DNA from: Thermoplasmata archaeon
GTDB lineage: Archaea > Thermoplasmatota > Thermoplasmata > Thermoplasmatales > Thermoplasmataceae
Assembly (NCBI GenBank): GCA_021817735.1
Contig: JAKAFX010000004.1
Span: 1-48,253 of the forward strand
Direction of reading: 5' to 3'
DNA: 48,253 bases
A model generated the notes under the pieces. That model was not told the DNA's origin. It did not search any database and saw only the letters and a program-made list of their open reading frames with translations. Below, piece by piece: positions 23,762 to 31,223 of the stretch; within the stretch, counting starts at the first letter, position 1, and each line of letters opens with the position of its first letter. Made by a program: the position numbers and the translations under genes.

Positions 23762-25651
23762 TCAGACTCCCCCGACTATCTCAAGAAGTATGAAGACCAG
23801 TGCAGCAGAGATAATGATTAGGAGGAAGTAGTTCTCTACCACTCCGCTCTGGAGTCTCCTTAGAACCTTCCCTGCCTTGAGGAAGGAGCCTCCAAATCTC
23901 TCTACTCCTTCGTTGTAGCTTGATTCCATTCCAGCAAATGCAGATGATAAGGGAAGGATTGCACCCTGCGCCAGGGCATTTGTGAACAGTTTGTCAAGGT
24001 AGTACTTGTTGGTCAACATCTTGTAACCTGGAACCTTTTCTGCGTTGATCTTGGTGAACCTGTCGCCTGCATAAAGTACGTAGGTGACTATCACACCGAT
24101 AACCAGGAAGGCAATGCTCAGCATCTCCGTCATGTCAGGTATAGCAGGTACGGAGGCCCCGGATATGACGAAGCTGTAAAAGCTCCCCTGAAATATCCCA
24201 TATACTAGGGATAGCGCCGCAAGAATGCCCAGCGGGATCAGAACGATCTTCTTCGGATCTTTCGCTTCTGAAGCTAGGTGCGATCTTGGTTTGCCCAGGG
24301 CGACCAGGAAGAACATCCTGAAGGTATACAGGACTGTTGCGAGTGCTCCAAGTTGCAGGAAAATCCAAGGAATGGCCATCAAGAGCGTACCGCTTGACTG
24401 GTAGAATGTGTAAGAAAGGCCGATGATTGTATCCTTGGAGAAATAGGCGGAAGTGAATGGTACTGCGGCAAGTGTGATTGAGCCGATAAAGAGCAGAGTC
24501 ACGGTATAAGGCATGCGCCTCCACAGACCCCCCATCTGCCTTACATCCCTGAGATCCATCAGTGCAAGTAAAATAGCTCCTGCGCTCATGAATAGGAGCG
24601 CCTTGAAGAAAGCATGAACAACAAGATGATACATAGAATACGAGATCACGTCGGAGCCAAACATGCTTCCAAGTCCCAGCGCAGCGAGCATATATCCCAA
24701 CTGGCTGATAGTGGAGTATGCAAGTATACGCTTTATGTCGTTGACCACGATCCCGATTGTCCCAGCAAACAGGGCAGTAAATGAGCCTATGAATAACACC
24801 GCATAAAGGGATATTGGATATGCTTCGTAGAACAATGGATATACTCTAGCCACCAGGTATATTCCTGCAGTGACCATTGTAGCTGCGTGGATCAGTGCAG
24901 AGACTGTTGTGGGACCTTCCATAGCATCAGGGATCCATACGTGCAGCGGGAACTGGGATGATTTTCCTATTGCCCCTCCCAGAAACAGCAGGGAGATAAT
25001 TGTCAGGTTGTACTGCCCTATGAGCGATGGGAGCTGAGCGGCATTATTGACTATGAAGCTGATACTGAGAGGATCACTGGCAATTGGAGAAAGACTTGTG
25101 TATATCACTGCCAGCCCAATCAGGAAGAGCAGGTCCCCTACCCTGGTGACGATGAAAGCCTTCTTTGCAGCTGAGACTGCATTGGGCTTGAAAAACCAGA
25201 ATCCTATAAGCAGGTATGAACACAGCCCGACCAGTTCCCAGAACATGAAGAATTCCAGCAGGTTTGAGGACTCCACCAGCCCGAGCATGCCTGATGTGAA
25301 AAGTGCGGTTTCTGCAAAATAGGCGTGCCTGTTCGGGTCACCGCCCATATAATACAGGGCAAACAGATGGATCATGAGTGATACGAAGGTCACCATCAGA
25401 AGCATTACGATGGCGAGATGATCCACGAATATTCCGTAGTTGATGTTGTAGAACCAAGTGTACTGCGACTCAATTTGAGACCCGCTGGAAACCTTGAGAT
25501 ATACCAGGTATGACAGAACAAGAGAAAGGCCTATGGACGCAGACGCGATTATGCCGGATGCATTCCTGCTTTTCCTTCCGGCAAGGAGGGCAATAGGAGA
25601 GGCAATCATGGGCGAAAGAAAGATTCCCCATGTCTCAAGTTCTGTAATCAT
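23762..25651 (-). CDS. nuoL: NADH-quinone oxidoreductase subunit L
   Basis: A 629-residue protein, the largest antiporter-like subunit, with a C-terminal lateral helix extending over the membrane arm. Motifs include 'LLEFFMFWELVGLCSYLLIGFW', 'QFPLHVWIPDAMEGPTTVSALIHAATMVTAGIYLVAR' and 'YSTISQLGYM'. The C-terminal ~100 residues have a long amphipathic region followed by a final transmembrane helix, as in the family. The ATG overlaps the nuoK stop by four bases. Confidence 0.95.
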   Translation of the reverse strand: MITELETWGIFLSPMIASPIALLAGRKSRNASGIIASASIGLSLVLSYLVYLKVSSGSQIESQYTWFYNINYGIFVDHLAIVMLLMVTFVSLMIHLFALYYMGGDPNRHAYFAETALFTSGMLGLVESSNLLEFFMFWELVGLCSYLLIGFWFFKPNAVSAAKKAFIVTRVGDLLFLIGLAVIYTSLSPIASDPLSISFIVNNAAQLPSLIGQYNLTIISLLFLGGAIGKSSQFPLHVWIPDAMEGPTTVSALIHAATMVTAGIYLVARVYPLFYEAYPISLYAVLFIGSFTALFAGTIGIVVNDIKRILAYSTISQLGYMLAALGLGSMFGSDVISYSMYHLVVHAFFKALLFMSAGAILLALMDLRDVRQMGGLWRRMPYTVTLLFIGSITLAAVPFTSAYFSKDTIIGLSYTFYQSSGTLLMAIPWIFLQLGALATVLYTFRMFFLVALGKPRSHLASEAKDPKKIVLIPLGILAALSLVYGIFQGSFYSFVISGASVPAIPDMTEMLSIAFLVIGVIVTYVLYAGDRFTKINAEKVPGYKMLTNKYYLDKLFTNALAQGAILPLSSAFAGMESSYNEGVERFGGSFLKAGKVLRRLQSGVVENYFLLIIISAALVFILLEIVGGV

Positions 25652-25941
25652 TCCCTGATCTCCTTCAGCAACGAAATGCTGACTTTCCCGAACTTGCGGT
25701 AAACAGCAATCAGGAGGCTGACCCCAACCACGGATTCAACCGCCGCTATGGCAATCACGAAGAGGGCAAGCACGATTGGTTCCATGGAGTTGACTGCTGA
25801 GGCGACAAGTGCGATGACGGCTGAATTGATCATTATTTCAACTGAGATTAGCATCTTGATACCGATACTTGACGTCATTACCCCGTACAAACCTACAACA
25901 AACAGGAAAAGTGCAACTGCGTCTGCTATGAAGATATCCAA
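25648..25941 (-). CDS. nuoK: NADH-quinone oxidoreductase subunit K
   Basis: A 97-residue, three-helix subunit of the membrane arm. The family pattern is intact: 'GLYGVMTSSIGIKMLISVEIMINSAVIALVA' with the buried Glu of helix 2, then 'LFVIAIAAVESVVGVSLLIAVYRKFG' with the second Glu. Length is normal. It starts directly after the second nuoJ gene. Confidence 0.93.
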   Translation of the reverse strand: MDIFIADAVALFLFVVGLYGVMTSSIGIKMLISVEIMINSAVIALVASAVNSMEPIVLALFVIAIAAVESVVGVSLLIAVYRKFGKVSISLLKEIRE

Positions 25942-26151
25942 TTAGTCTTCCCTCCCGGCAATGTAAAGCATCCCAACTATTCCTCCGACGAGAATGAGCG
26001 AAATGAGTTCAAATGGAACCAGGTAAATCCCGAATAGCTGGCTGCTGATTTCTGAGATGTTCTGGGACAGGTATGTTGTGGTTCCTGAAATCTGCAGTAC
26101 TTCATATAAAATAACAAGGAAGAACAGTGCAACTGCTGAGCCCGCAGCCAT
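25942..26151 (-). CDS. nuoJ: NADH-quinone oxidoreductase subunit J, C-terminal part (separate gene)
   Basis: A 69-residue protein with two transmembrane helices. It corresponds to the C-terminal half of NuoJ: 'FGIYLVPFELISLILVGGIVGMLYIAGRED' equals the family's 'LF..Y..PFE..S..LL.A..GAI.L'. The start is set at ATG 26151, one base after the stop of the N-terminal half. The longer frame begins with a TTG that overlaps that stop. Together the two genes give a normal-length NuoJ split in the loop between helices 3 and 4. Confidence 0.85.
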   Translation of the reverse strand: MAAGSAVALFFLVILYEVLQISGTTTYLSQNISEISSQLFGIYLVPFELISLILVGGIVGMLYIAGRED

Positions 26152-26152
26152 C

Positions 26153-26401
26153 TTATTCAACTTCTTTCCCTCCCGTGAGCATAAGAGTGAATGCTATGAG
26201 AGTTACGACTGCACCCACGTAAACTAGAAGCTCAATTGTTCCAAGAAAATCCACTCCCATAAAAATGAATAGTGAACCGACACCAAACAGGAAAATCATG
26301 AGATACACTGCGGAATGAACGATGTTCTTCTCCCTCACAGCCATGATTGCGGTTATGCCAAGAATCACCGAGAATATCAGGAATATGACCGTGAAGATCA
26401 T
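26153..26401 (-). CDS. nuoJ: NADH-quinone oxidoreductase subunit J, N-terminal part (separate gene)
   Basis: An 82-residue protein with three transmembrane helices matching the N-terminal half of NuoJ. 'AVREKNIVHSAVYLMIFLFGVGSLFIFMGVDFLGTIELLVYVGAVVTLIAFTLML' contains the conserved 'N.V.SA' and 'LVYVGA' segments, with the third helix that includes the pi-bulge of the family. It ends with TAA one base before the ATG of the C-terminal part. Its own start overlaps the nuoI stop. Confidence 0.88.
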   Translation of the reverse strand: MIFTVIFLIFSVILGITAIMAVREKNIVHSAVYLMIFLFGVGSLFIFMGVDFLGTIELLVYVGAVVTLIAFTLMLTGGKEVE

Positions 26402-26844
26402 TTCTTCACCTTGTCTTCATCCAGTGCCAGTTCTTCTGGTGAGTATGTGAAGCTGTTCCTTGTCCTCGAAGTCTCGAAGACATGAGTCAGGTATATAGCC
26501 TCAGTTGGGCATATCTCCTGGCAGTTCCTGCATACTGTGCATGTGCCAAAGTTGACGTCTGGGTATATCATCCTCTTGTTGCGGGGATTTTCCCTTTGGA
26601 CGTTCTGCATTTTTATTGAGCCATTAGGGCATACCTGCTCGCACAGTGTGCATCCTACGCAGTCATCAAGCTTCAGGTATATCCGGAACCTGAATCTTTC
26701 AGGCAAGTCCGGCTTCTCTTCAGGATACTGAAGTGTTACCGGTTTCTGGAAGAGGTGTTTTCCTACAGTGGCCATCCCGGAGATCACGCCAACCAGCGGA
26801 ACACGCTTTTTTGGTTCTTCCACTTCCTTTATTCCTATCGTCAT
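26398..26844 (-). CDS. nuoI: NADH-quinone oxidoreductase subunit I (2 x 4Fe-4S)
   Basis: A 148-residue ferredoxin-like subunit that carries electrons from the entry point to cluster N2. Two complete binding motifs are present, CVGCTLCEQVCP and CTVCRNCQEICP, giving two [4Fe-4S] clusters. The N-terminal region 'KHLFQKPVTLQYPEEKPDLPERFRFRIYL' is typical of NuoI/FpoI. Because NuoE/F/G are not in the operon, this subunit is the likely docking site for the electron donor, for example a ferredoxin (inference from Fpo-like complexes). Confidence 0.95.
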   Translation of the reverse strand: MTIGIKEVEEPKKRVPLVGVISGMATVGKHLFQKPVTLQYPEEKPDLPERFRFRIYLKLDDCVGCTLCEQVCPNGSIKMQNVQRENPRNKRMIYPDVNFGTCTVCRNCQEICPTEAIYLTHVFETSRTRNSFTYSPEELALDEDKVKK

Positions 26845-26845
26845 T

Positions 26846-27886
26846 TTACCACCCCAACCCCAGTGTGAGGATTCCTGTGAGGATCAGGTTCACGAATGAT
26901 ATTGGGAGGAGGTACTTCCACCCAAAATTAACGAACTTGTCTATTCGGATCCTCGGCATCGAGAGCCATACCGTGAATGATATGAGAACCAGGACCATTG
27001 CCTTTATGAATAGCCACACTACGCCTGCTTCTGTTGAGAGAGGACCATTGTAGCCCGACAAATAAAGGAGAGAAACAAGGGTGGATCCTAGCAAAATCGA
27101 TCCAAAGAGCCCAATGTAGAATATGCCGAATCTCATTCCAGTATATTCAGTGGAAAACCCGGAAACAAGCTCGCTGTCGCTTTCACCCATGTCGAAGGGC
27201 GTGTATGATGCCCTTGCAACCATTGAGGTAAAGAACACGAATACCCCTAGAGGTTGAAGAATGGCATATGGCAGAAACTGGGCGGAGACGATTGAACTTA
27301 TGCTTAGCGATTCCGGTACCCTTGCGGAAGCCATCATCACGATGGCCAGTATAGATAACATCATAGGGACCTCAAACGAAATATCCTTGGCGATTGAGCG
27401 AAGGGCCCCGATTAGCGCATACTTGTTATGCGAACTTATGCCCGCAAGAACCTCGCCGAGAGGCATTATTGCTATAACAGCGAATACCAGGAGGAGACTG
27501 ACTGCAGAGTTTGTGACAGTCAAGGAGCCAATGCCTATCAGTGATCCGTAGGGCAGAATGGTGAATGCAAGGAAAAGCCCGATCATCACGATCATTGGGG
27601 CTACCCTGTAAGGAAGATCATCCCTTTCCTTGGGAAGAATTGATTCTTTCCCGATCAACTTTAGCGCATCTGCGATAAGCTGAAGTAAGCCAAATTTCCC
27701 CACCCTGTTTGGCCCCAGCCTTAACTGGAGTCTGGCCATGAATTTTCTGAAGAGATATATCACAAATATAAGCAGGAGAGAGATGACAATCAAGTAGAGC
27801 AGTGCTTCTATGAAATAACTAACAGCATAGCCTGGATAGTGACCTAGGAACGAAAATATTCCATAAAGTGTGCTCAGAAGAGTCAT
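26846..27886 (-). CDS. nuoH: NADH-quinone oxidoreductase subunit H
   Basis: A 346-residue, eight-helix membrane subunit that forms the quinone chamber with B and D. The signatures 'LRLGPNRVGKFGLLQLIADALKL', 'IPLGEVLAG'-like 'MPLGEVLAG' and 'YTPFDMGESDSELVSGFSTEYTG' are present; the latter holds the acidic residues that couple quinone reduction to pumping. The ATG overlaps the nuoD stop by four bases. Confidence 0.95.
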   Translation of the reverse strand: MTLLSTLYGIFSFLGHYPGYAVSYFIEALLYLIVISLLLIFVIYLFRKFMARLQLRLGPNRVGKFGLLQLIADALKLIGKESILPKERDDLPYRVAPMIVMIGLFLAFTILPYGSLIGIGSLTVTNSAVSLLLVFAVIAIMPLGEVLAGISSHNKYALIGALRSIAKDISFEVPMMLSILAIVMMASARVPESLSISSIVSAQFLPYAILQPLGVFVFFTSMVARASYTPFDMGESDSELVSGFSTEYTGMRFGIFYIGLFGSILLGSTLVSLLYLSGYNGPLSTEAGVVWLFIKAMVLVLISFTVWLSMPRIRIDKFVNFGWKYLLPISFVNLILTGILTLGLGW

Positions 27887-28986
27887 CTGTCTATCTCCCC
27901 GAATACTAGGTCAATGGAACCGGAAATCGCTATTAGATCTGCAATCATCTGATTCTTTGCTAGTTCTGGCAACACTGAGAGGTTCTTGAAAGTGGGACTG
28001 CGTACATGAACCCTGTAGGGTTTGACCCCACCGTCTCCAACGATGTAAACCCCGAATTCACCCTTGCTTGACTCTGTTCTGGCATAGACCTCGCCGTCTC
28101 CCCTGAGACGGATCATCATGGGTTTTTTTGCCTTGGGATTGAAGAATGGACCTTCTGGGATCTTGTCGATGATCTGCTTGATTATCCTGATGGACTGCCT
28201 GATCTCCTCGAATCTGACTGAGAATCTCGCAAGTGAGTCTCCCTTCTTCGAAATCGGTATGTCGAAGTCTACTTTGTCATAGAGGAGGTAAGGTTCCGCC
28301 TTCCTGACATCATATGGAACACCTGAGGCCCTCAGCATTGGCCCTGTAACTCCATACTGAATTGCGATCTCCGGATCCAGATAGCCGATCCCCCTCGTCC
28401 TTGAAAGGAAAACGTCATTCTTTGCGAACAGGTTGTAGATATCCTCCAACTTTCTGGGGAACTCGCTCAGGAATGTCTTGATGTGATCCACTATCTCCGG
28501 GGTGATGTCCTGGTATACTCCCCCTATGCTGAAATAGTTGGTTTCCTGCCTTGAGCCACATGACTCTGTGAATATCCTTAGTATCTTCTCCCTCTCTACG
28601 AAACAGTAAAAGAATGGAGTGAGCATTCCAAGATCAAGACCGAAGGCGCCCGCCCATACGAGGTGAGAAGCAATTCTGGAAAGCTCGTTCATTATTGTCC
28701 GTATATAGACTGCCCTCTCTGGCGGAGGTATCCCGAGAAGCTTTTCAGCCGCCTCAAGGTAACCAGCCTCCATGTTCATTGAAGCTACGTAATCCATTCT
28801 GTCAAAATAGACAAGATTGTCGCAGTAGTATGTCATTTCGCAGAGTTTCTCTGCATTCCTGTGAAGGTATCCAATTACGGGCTCAATCTCCCTGATGATC
28901 TCCCCTTCGACCTTTACCTTGAGTCGAAGCACTCCATGCATCGAAGGGTGCTGAGGCCCCATGTTGAGCTGCATGAGATCCGACAT
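27883..28986 (-). CDS. nuoD: NADH-quinone oxidoreductase subunit D
   Basis: A 367-residue subunit related to the [NiFe]-hydrogenase large chain, lining the quinone-binding site. It begins 'NMGPQHPSMHGVLRLKVKVEG' (quinone-site His) and includes 'GYLHRNAEKLCE', 'YFDRMDYVASMNME' and the C-terminal 'GSIDLVFGEIDR'. The Ni-ligand cysteines are absent, as expected for complex I. It is somewhat shorter than the bacterial subunit, like the archaeal forms. Confidence 0.95.
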   Translation of the reverse strand: MSDLMQLNMGPQHPSMHGVLRLKVKVEGEIIREIEPVIGYLHRNAEKLCEMTYYCDNLVYFDRMDYVASMNMEAGYLEAAEKLLGIPPPERAVYIRTIMNELSRIASHLVWAGAFGLDLGMLTPFFYCFVEREKILRIFTESCGSRQETNYFSIGGVYQDITPEIVDHIKTFLSEFPRKLEDIYNLFAKNDVFLSRTRGIGYLDPEIAIQYGVTGPMLRASGVPYDVRKAEPYLLYDKVDFDIPISKKGDSLARFSVRFEEIRQSIRIIKQIIDKIPEGPFFNPKAKKPMMIRLRGDGEVYARTESSKGEFGVYIVGDGGVKPYRVHVRSPTFKNLSVLPELAKNQMIADLIAISGSIDLVFGEIDR

Positions 28987-28988
28987 AT

Positions 28989-29447
28989 TTACCAGCCGTC
29001 CCCTGGATCAAAGGTGGAATAGTCCTCTCCATCCTCATCCATGTTAATGTACTGCACATTGCCAAGATCGTAATCTTTCCTTAGGGGGTGCCCTACCCAT
29101 GATTCAGGCAGGAACATCCTCTTAAGGTTAGGATGGCCTTCAAACTTGATGCCCATTAGGTCCCACTGCTCTCTCTCGTCCCAGTTGGCACTCCTCCAGA
29201 GAGAGGTAACGCTCGGAACTGTGCAGTTGTTCGTAGTGGTCTTCACAACGATGTACCGATCCTGTTCCACCGAGTGAAGGTGATAGACCACCTCGATGTG
29301 ATCTTTCCTGTCCACCCCGGTTATGAGTGAAAGATGGTTAAATCCCTCATCCTTCCTGGCTCTCATGAATTCAAGAAGCTTCTCCTTGGGAACCTTGAAA
29401 ATCTGCCTTCCGGCTTTATCCACCTGCTGTTGACCTTCATCTGCCAT
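28989..29447 (-). CDS. nuoC: NADH-quinone oxidoreductase subunit C
   Basis: A 152-residue soluble subunit of the Q module that stabilises B and D. The family motif 'WDLMGIKFEGHPNLKRMFLPESWVGHPLRKDYDLG' is clear. It is a separate protein, not fused to NuoD. Its start (ATG 29447) is preceded by AGGTGAGAG, and the TGA stop of nuoB lies inside that Shine-Dalgarno sequence. Confidence 0.94.
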   Translation of the reverse strand: MADEGQQQVDKAGRQIFKVPKEKLLEFMRARKDEGFNHLSLITGVDRKDHIEVVYHLHSVEQDRYIVVKTTTNNCTVPSVTSLWRSANWDEREQWDLMGIKFEGHPNLKRMFLPESWVGHPLRKDYDLGNVQYINMDEDGEDYSTFDPGDGW

Positions 29448-29451
29448 TCTC

Positions 29452-29916
29452 TCACCTGTCAGATTCGCCGCGAATCCTCTTCTGCAGTGTTGTTATGCCG
29501 AATATAAGTGCTTCTGGTGTCGGCGGGCAGCCCGGTACATATACATCCACAGGTATCACCTTGTCTACCCCGAGCACAACTGAGTAACCCTTCACGTAGG
29601 GCCCACCCTGAATGACGCAGACTCCCATTGCAATGACGTACTTGGGGAACGGCATTTCGTCATAGAGCCTCTTTACCCGGGGAGCCATTTTTTTGGTAAC
29701 CGTACCGGCAACTATCATCAGATCTGATTGCCTTGGAGAGTTCCTGAATATTTCGCTGCCAAATCTTGCAACGTCATAATTCGCACCCTGCATTGCCATC
29801 ATCTCTATGGCACAGCAGGCAAGGCCAAAGGTAAGCGGCCAGAGCGAATTGCTCCTGCCCCACTCCATGGCGTTCTCGAGGGTGGTGGTAATTATCCCGA
29901 AATCTCCATCCTTCAC
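29452..29916 (-). CDS. nuoB: NADH-quinone oxidoreductase subunit B (cluster N2)
   Basis: A 154-residue protein holding the terminal [4Fe-4S] cluster N2. The four ligands are visible: the adjacent Cys pair in '[10 protein letters not shown]', one Cys in 'MGVC' and one in '[11 protein letters not shown]'. The GTG at 29916 was chosen because AGGTGG lies seven bases upstream and the GTG overlaps the nuoA TGA (GTGA); a GTG at 29925 is an alternative. Confidence 0.94.
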   Translation of the reverse strand: MKDGDFGIITTTLENAMEWGRSNSLWPLTFGLACCAIEMMAMQGANYDVARFGSEIFRNSPRQSDLMIVAGTVTKKMAPRVKRLYDEMPFPKYVIAMGVCVIQGGPYVKGYSVVLGVDKVIPVDVYVPGCPPTPEALIFGITTLQKRIRGESDR

Positions 29917-30350
29917 TTTATCCACCTCATGTATCCTTCCTTGAAAGCGTAAAAGACTGCAAACATAGGCATGGCCAGGAATATTAGCGTCTCAATGAAA
30001 GGGTAGAGCCCTAGCGAATAGAAATCGTAAGCCCAGGCAAGAAGTAGAACCATGTCTACATCAAACAATACGAATAGTAGGATAACGACATAATACTGAA
30101 GATTGACGAAGGTGCCAAATTCACCCCTGGCTTTTTCCCCACTCTCGTACGGTTCCAGGTACGCAGTGTCCTTCACCGGTGGGCTGGACTCATTTGCCAT
30201 CCCACTAATAATGTCGGATGGCCTGAAGCTGGGTTTCCTGCCAGGCGCATACCTGGCTGATTGTATGGACGGCAAAATCGAAAATAATCCAATCACGCCT
30301 AGCACCAGCAGGATAAGTACAACTGCAAGCACTATGTAGCCGTCATTCAT
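29913..30350 (-). CDS. nuoA: NADH-quinone oxidoreductase subunit A
   Basis: A 145-residue, three-helix membrane subunit and the first gene of the operon. The core '[46 protein letters not shown]' is recognisable. The usual Cys of the 'YECG' loop is Ser here (YESG) and the usual 'FDVE' Glu is Asp (FDVDM). The loop between helices 1 and 2 is about 25 residues longer than in most bacteria (residues 30-60). Confidence 0.92.
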   Translation of the reverse strand: MNDGYIVLAVVLILLVLGVIGLFSILPSIQSARYAPGRKPSFRPSDIISGMANESSPPVKDTAYLEPYESGEKARGEFGTFVNLQYYVVILLFVLFDVDMVLLLAWAYDFYSLGLYPFIETLIFLAMPMFAVFYAFKEGYMRWIK

Positions 30351-30367
30351 CGGTTCAGGATTGTCAG

Positions 30368-30378
30368 AAAATATTTAA
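30368..30378 (-). promoter_or_regulatory. TATA box of the nuo operon
   Basis: On the minus strand, ATTAAATATTT is centred about 23 to 25 bases upstream of the nuoA ATG. This is the only strong promoter element seen ahead of the twelve nuo genes, which are otherwise overlapping or a few bases apart. Confidence 0.55.
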
Positions 30379-30441
30379 TGGTAAGCCCGTTTTGTCAGGT
30401 TTCCCGCGTGTTTCCCGCAGCACCGACCGCATGCAATTGGA

Positions 30442-31197
30442 TTACCCATACATCCTGTCAGAACTGTCTGTCTCGCCTTTCCTCATCTTGTCCATCTGAG
30501 CACTAAGTTCCCGTATCTGGTTGTGGATTTCCGTAACCGATTCTTCGAGCAATTCAGTAGGGACGTTCAGGTTGAATAACTTATTCAGCGCCTCGATGAC
30601 CCGAAGGGCTGAACCTGGGTCTGGGATATAGGCCGACACATCAGACATGACACAGGAGCAGTTCATGTCCCTCTCAATGCACTGGTTCATTATGGCACCA
30701 CCGAGTCCGCCTATCAGGGCTGACTTCGCTGGCTTAAGCCCTTTCTTCTGGAACTCCGCAAGCTTGTTTTTCCCTGCGATACCGTATACATCCCTCTCCC
30801 CTTGCGGGTCTTCCCCCTGAGTTCCCTCGATTATCACGAGCTCCGATGGCTTGAGTTCTTCGATCCAGTTCACGAGCACGCTAGATATCTCATAGTATCC
30901 GTTGCTGTTGAGAGGTGACTCGCTCAGGATAATCACAAGAGTTCCATCAGGATTAGTATAGATCCTGAATGGGTTCCTAAGCCTCTGACCGACGAATACT
31001 GCAATTGGCGGGATATATATCGAACGAAGATGCCCGATTTGGTGTAACTTGAGCTGATCAACCATGTAGGTTGCGGTTAGGGATCCTACCGGGAATGAAT
31101 CAACAAAACCGCATATTACCACTGGATTCTGGAACTTCACTTCCTCGCTTAGCACCACCCTGGTTTTCAGAAGCTCTTCCGAGTCCTTTGCAGCCAT
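30442..31197 (-). CDS. PAC2 family protein (proteasome assembly chaperone-like)
   Basis: A 251-residue protein of the PAC2 (DUF75) family. The N-terminal 'NPVVICGFVDSFPVGSLTATYMVDQL' and the middle 'IIEGTQGEDPQGERDVYGIAG...LIGGLGGAIMNQC' match it, with a Gly-rich loop. A C-terminal coiled-coil-like helix ('HNQIRELSAQMDKMRKG') follows. Eukaryotic members chaperone proteasome assembly; the archaeal function is less certain. It follows gatE on the same strand after 26 bases. Confidence 0.8.
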   Translation of the reverse strand: MAAKDSEELLKTRVVLSEEVKFQNPVVICGFVDSFPVGSLTATYMVDQLKLHQIGHLRSIYIPPIAVFVGQRLRNPFRIYTNPDGTLVIILSESPLNSNGYYEISSVLVNWIEELKPSELVIIEGTQGEDPQGERDVYGIAGKNKLAEFQKKGLKPAKSALIGGLGGAIMNQCIERDMNCSCVMSDVSAYIPDPGSALRVIEALNKLFNLNVPTELLEESVTEIHNQIRELSAQMDKMRKGETDSSDRMYG

Positions 31198-31223
31198 GAT
31201 GTTGGAATGAGGAAATGGCTAAT

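Noticed and set aside
25942-26401. Frameshift in nuoJ as the reason for two genes
   Set aside because: The upstream part ends in a proper TAA and the downstream part has its own ATG one base later, in an operon where all other junctions are similarly tight; gene fission is more likely, though a sequencing error cannot be excluded here.
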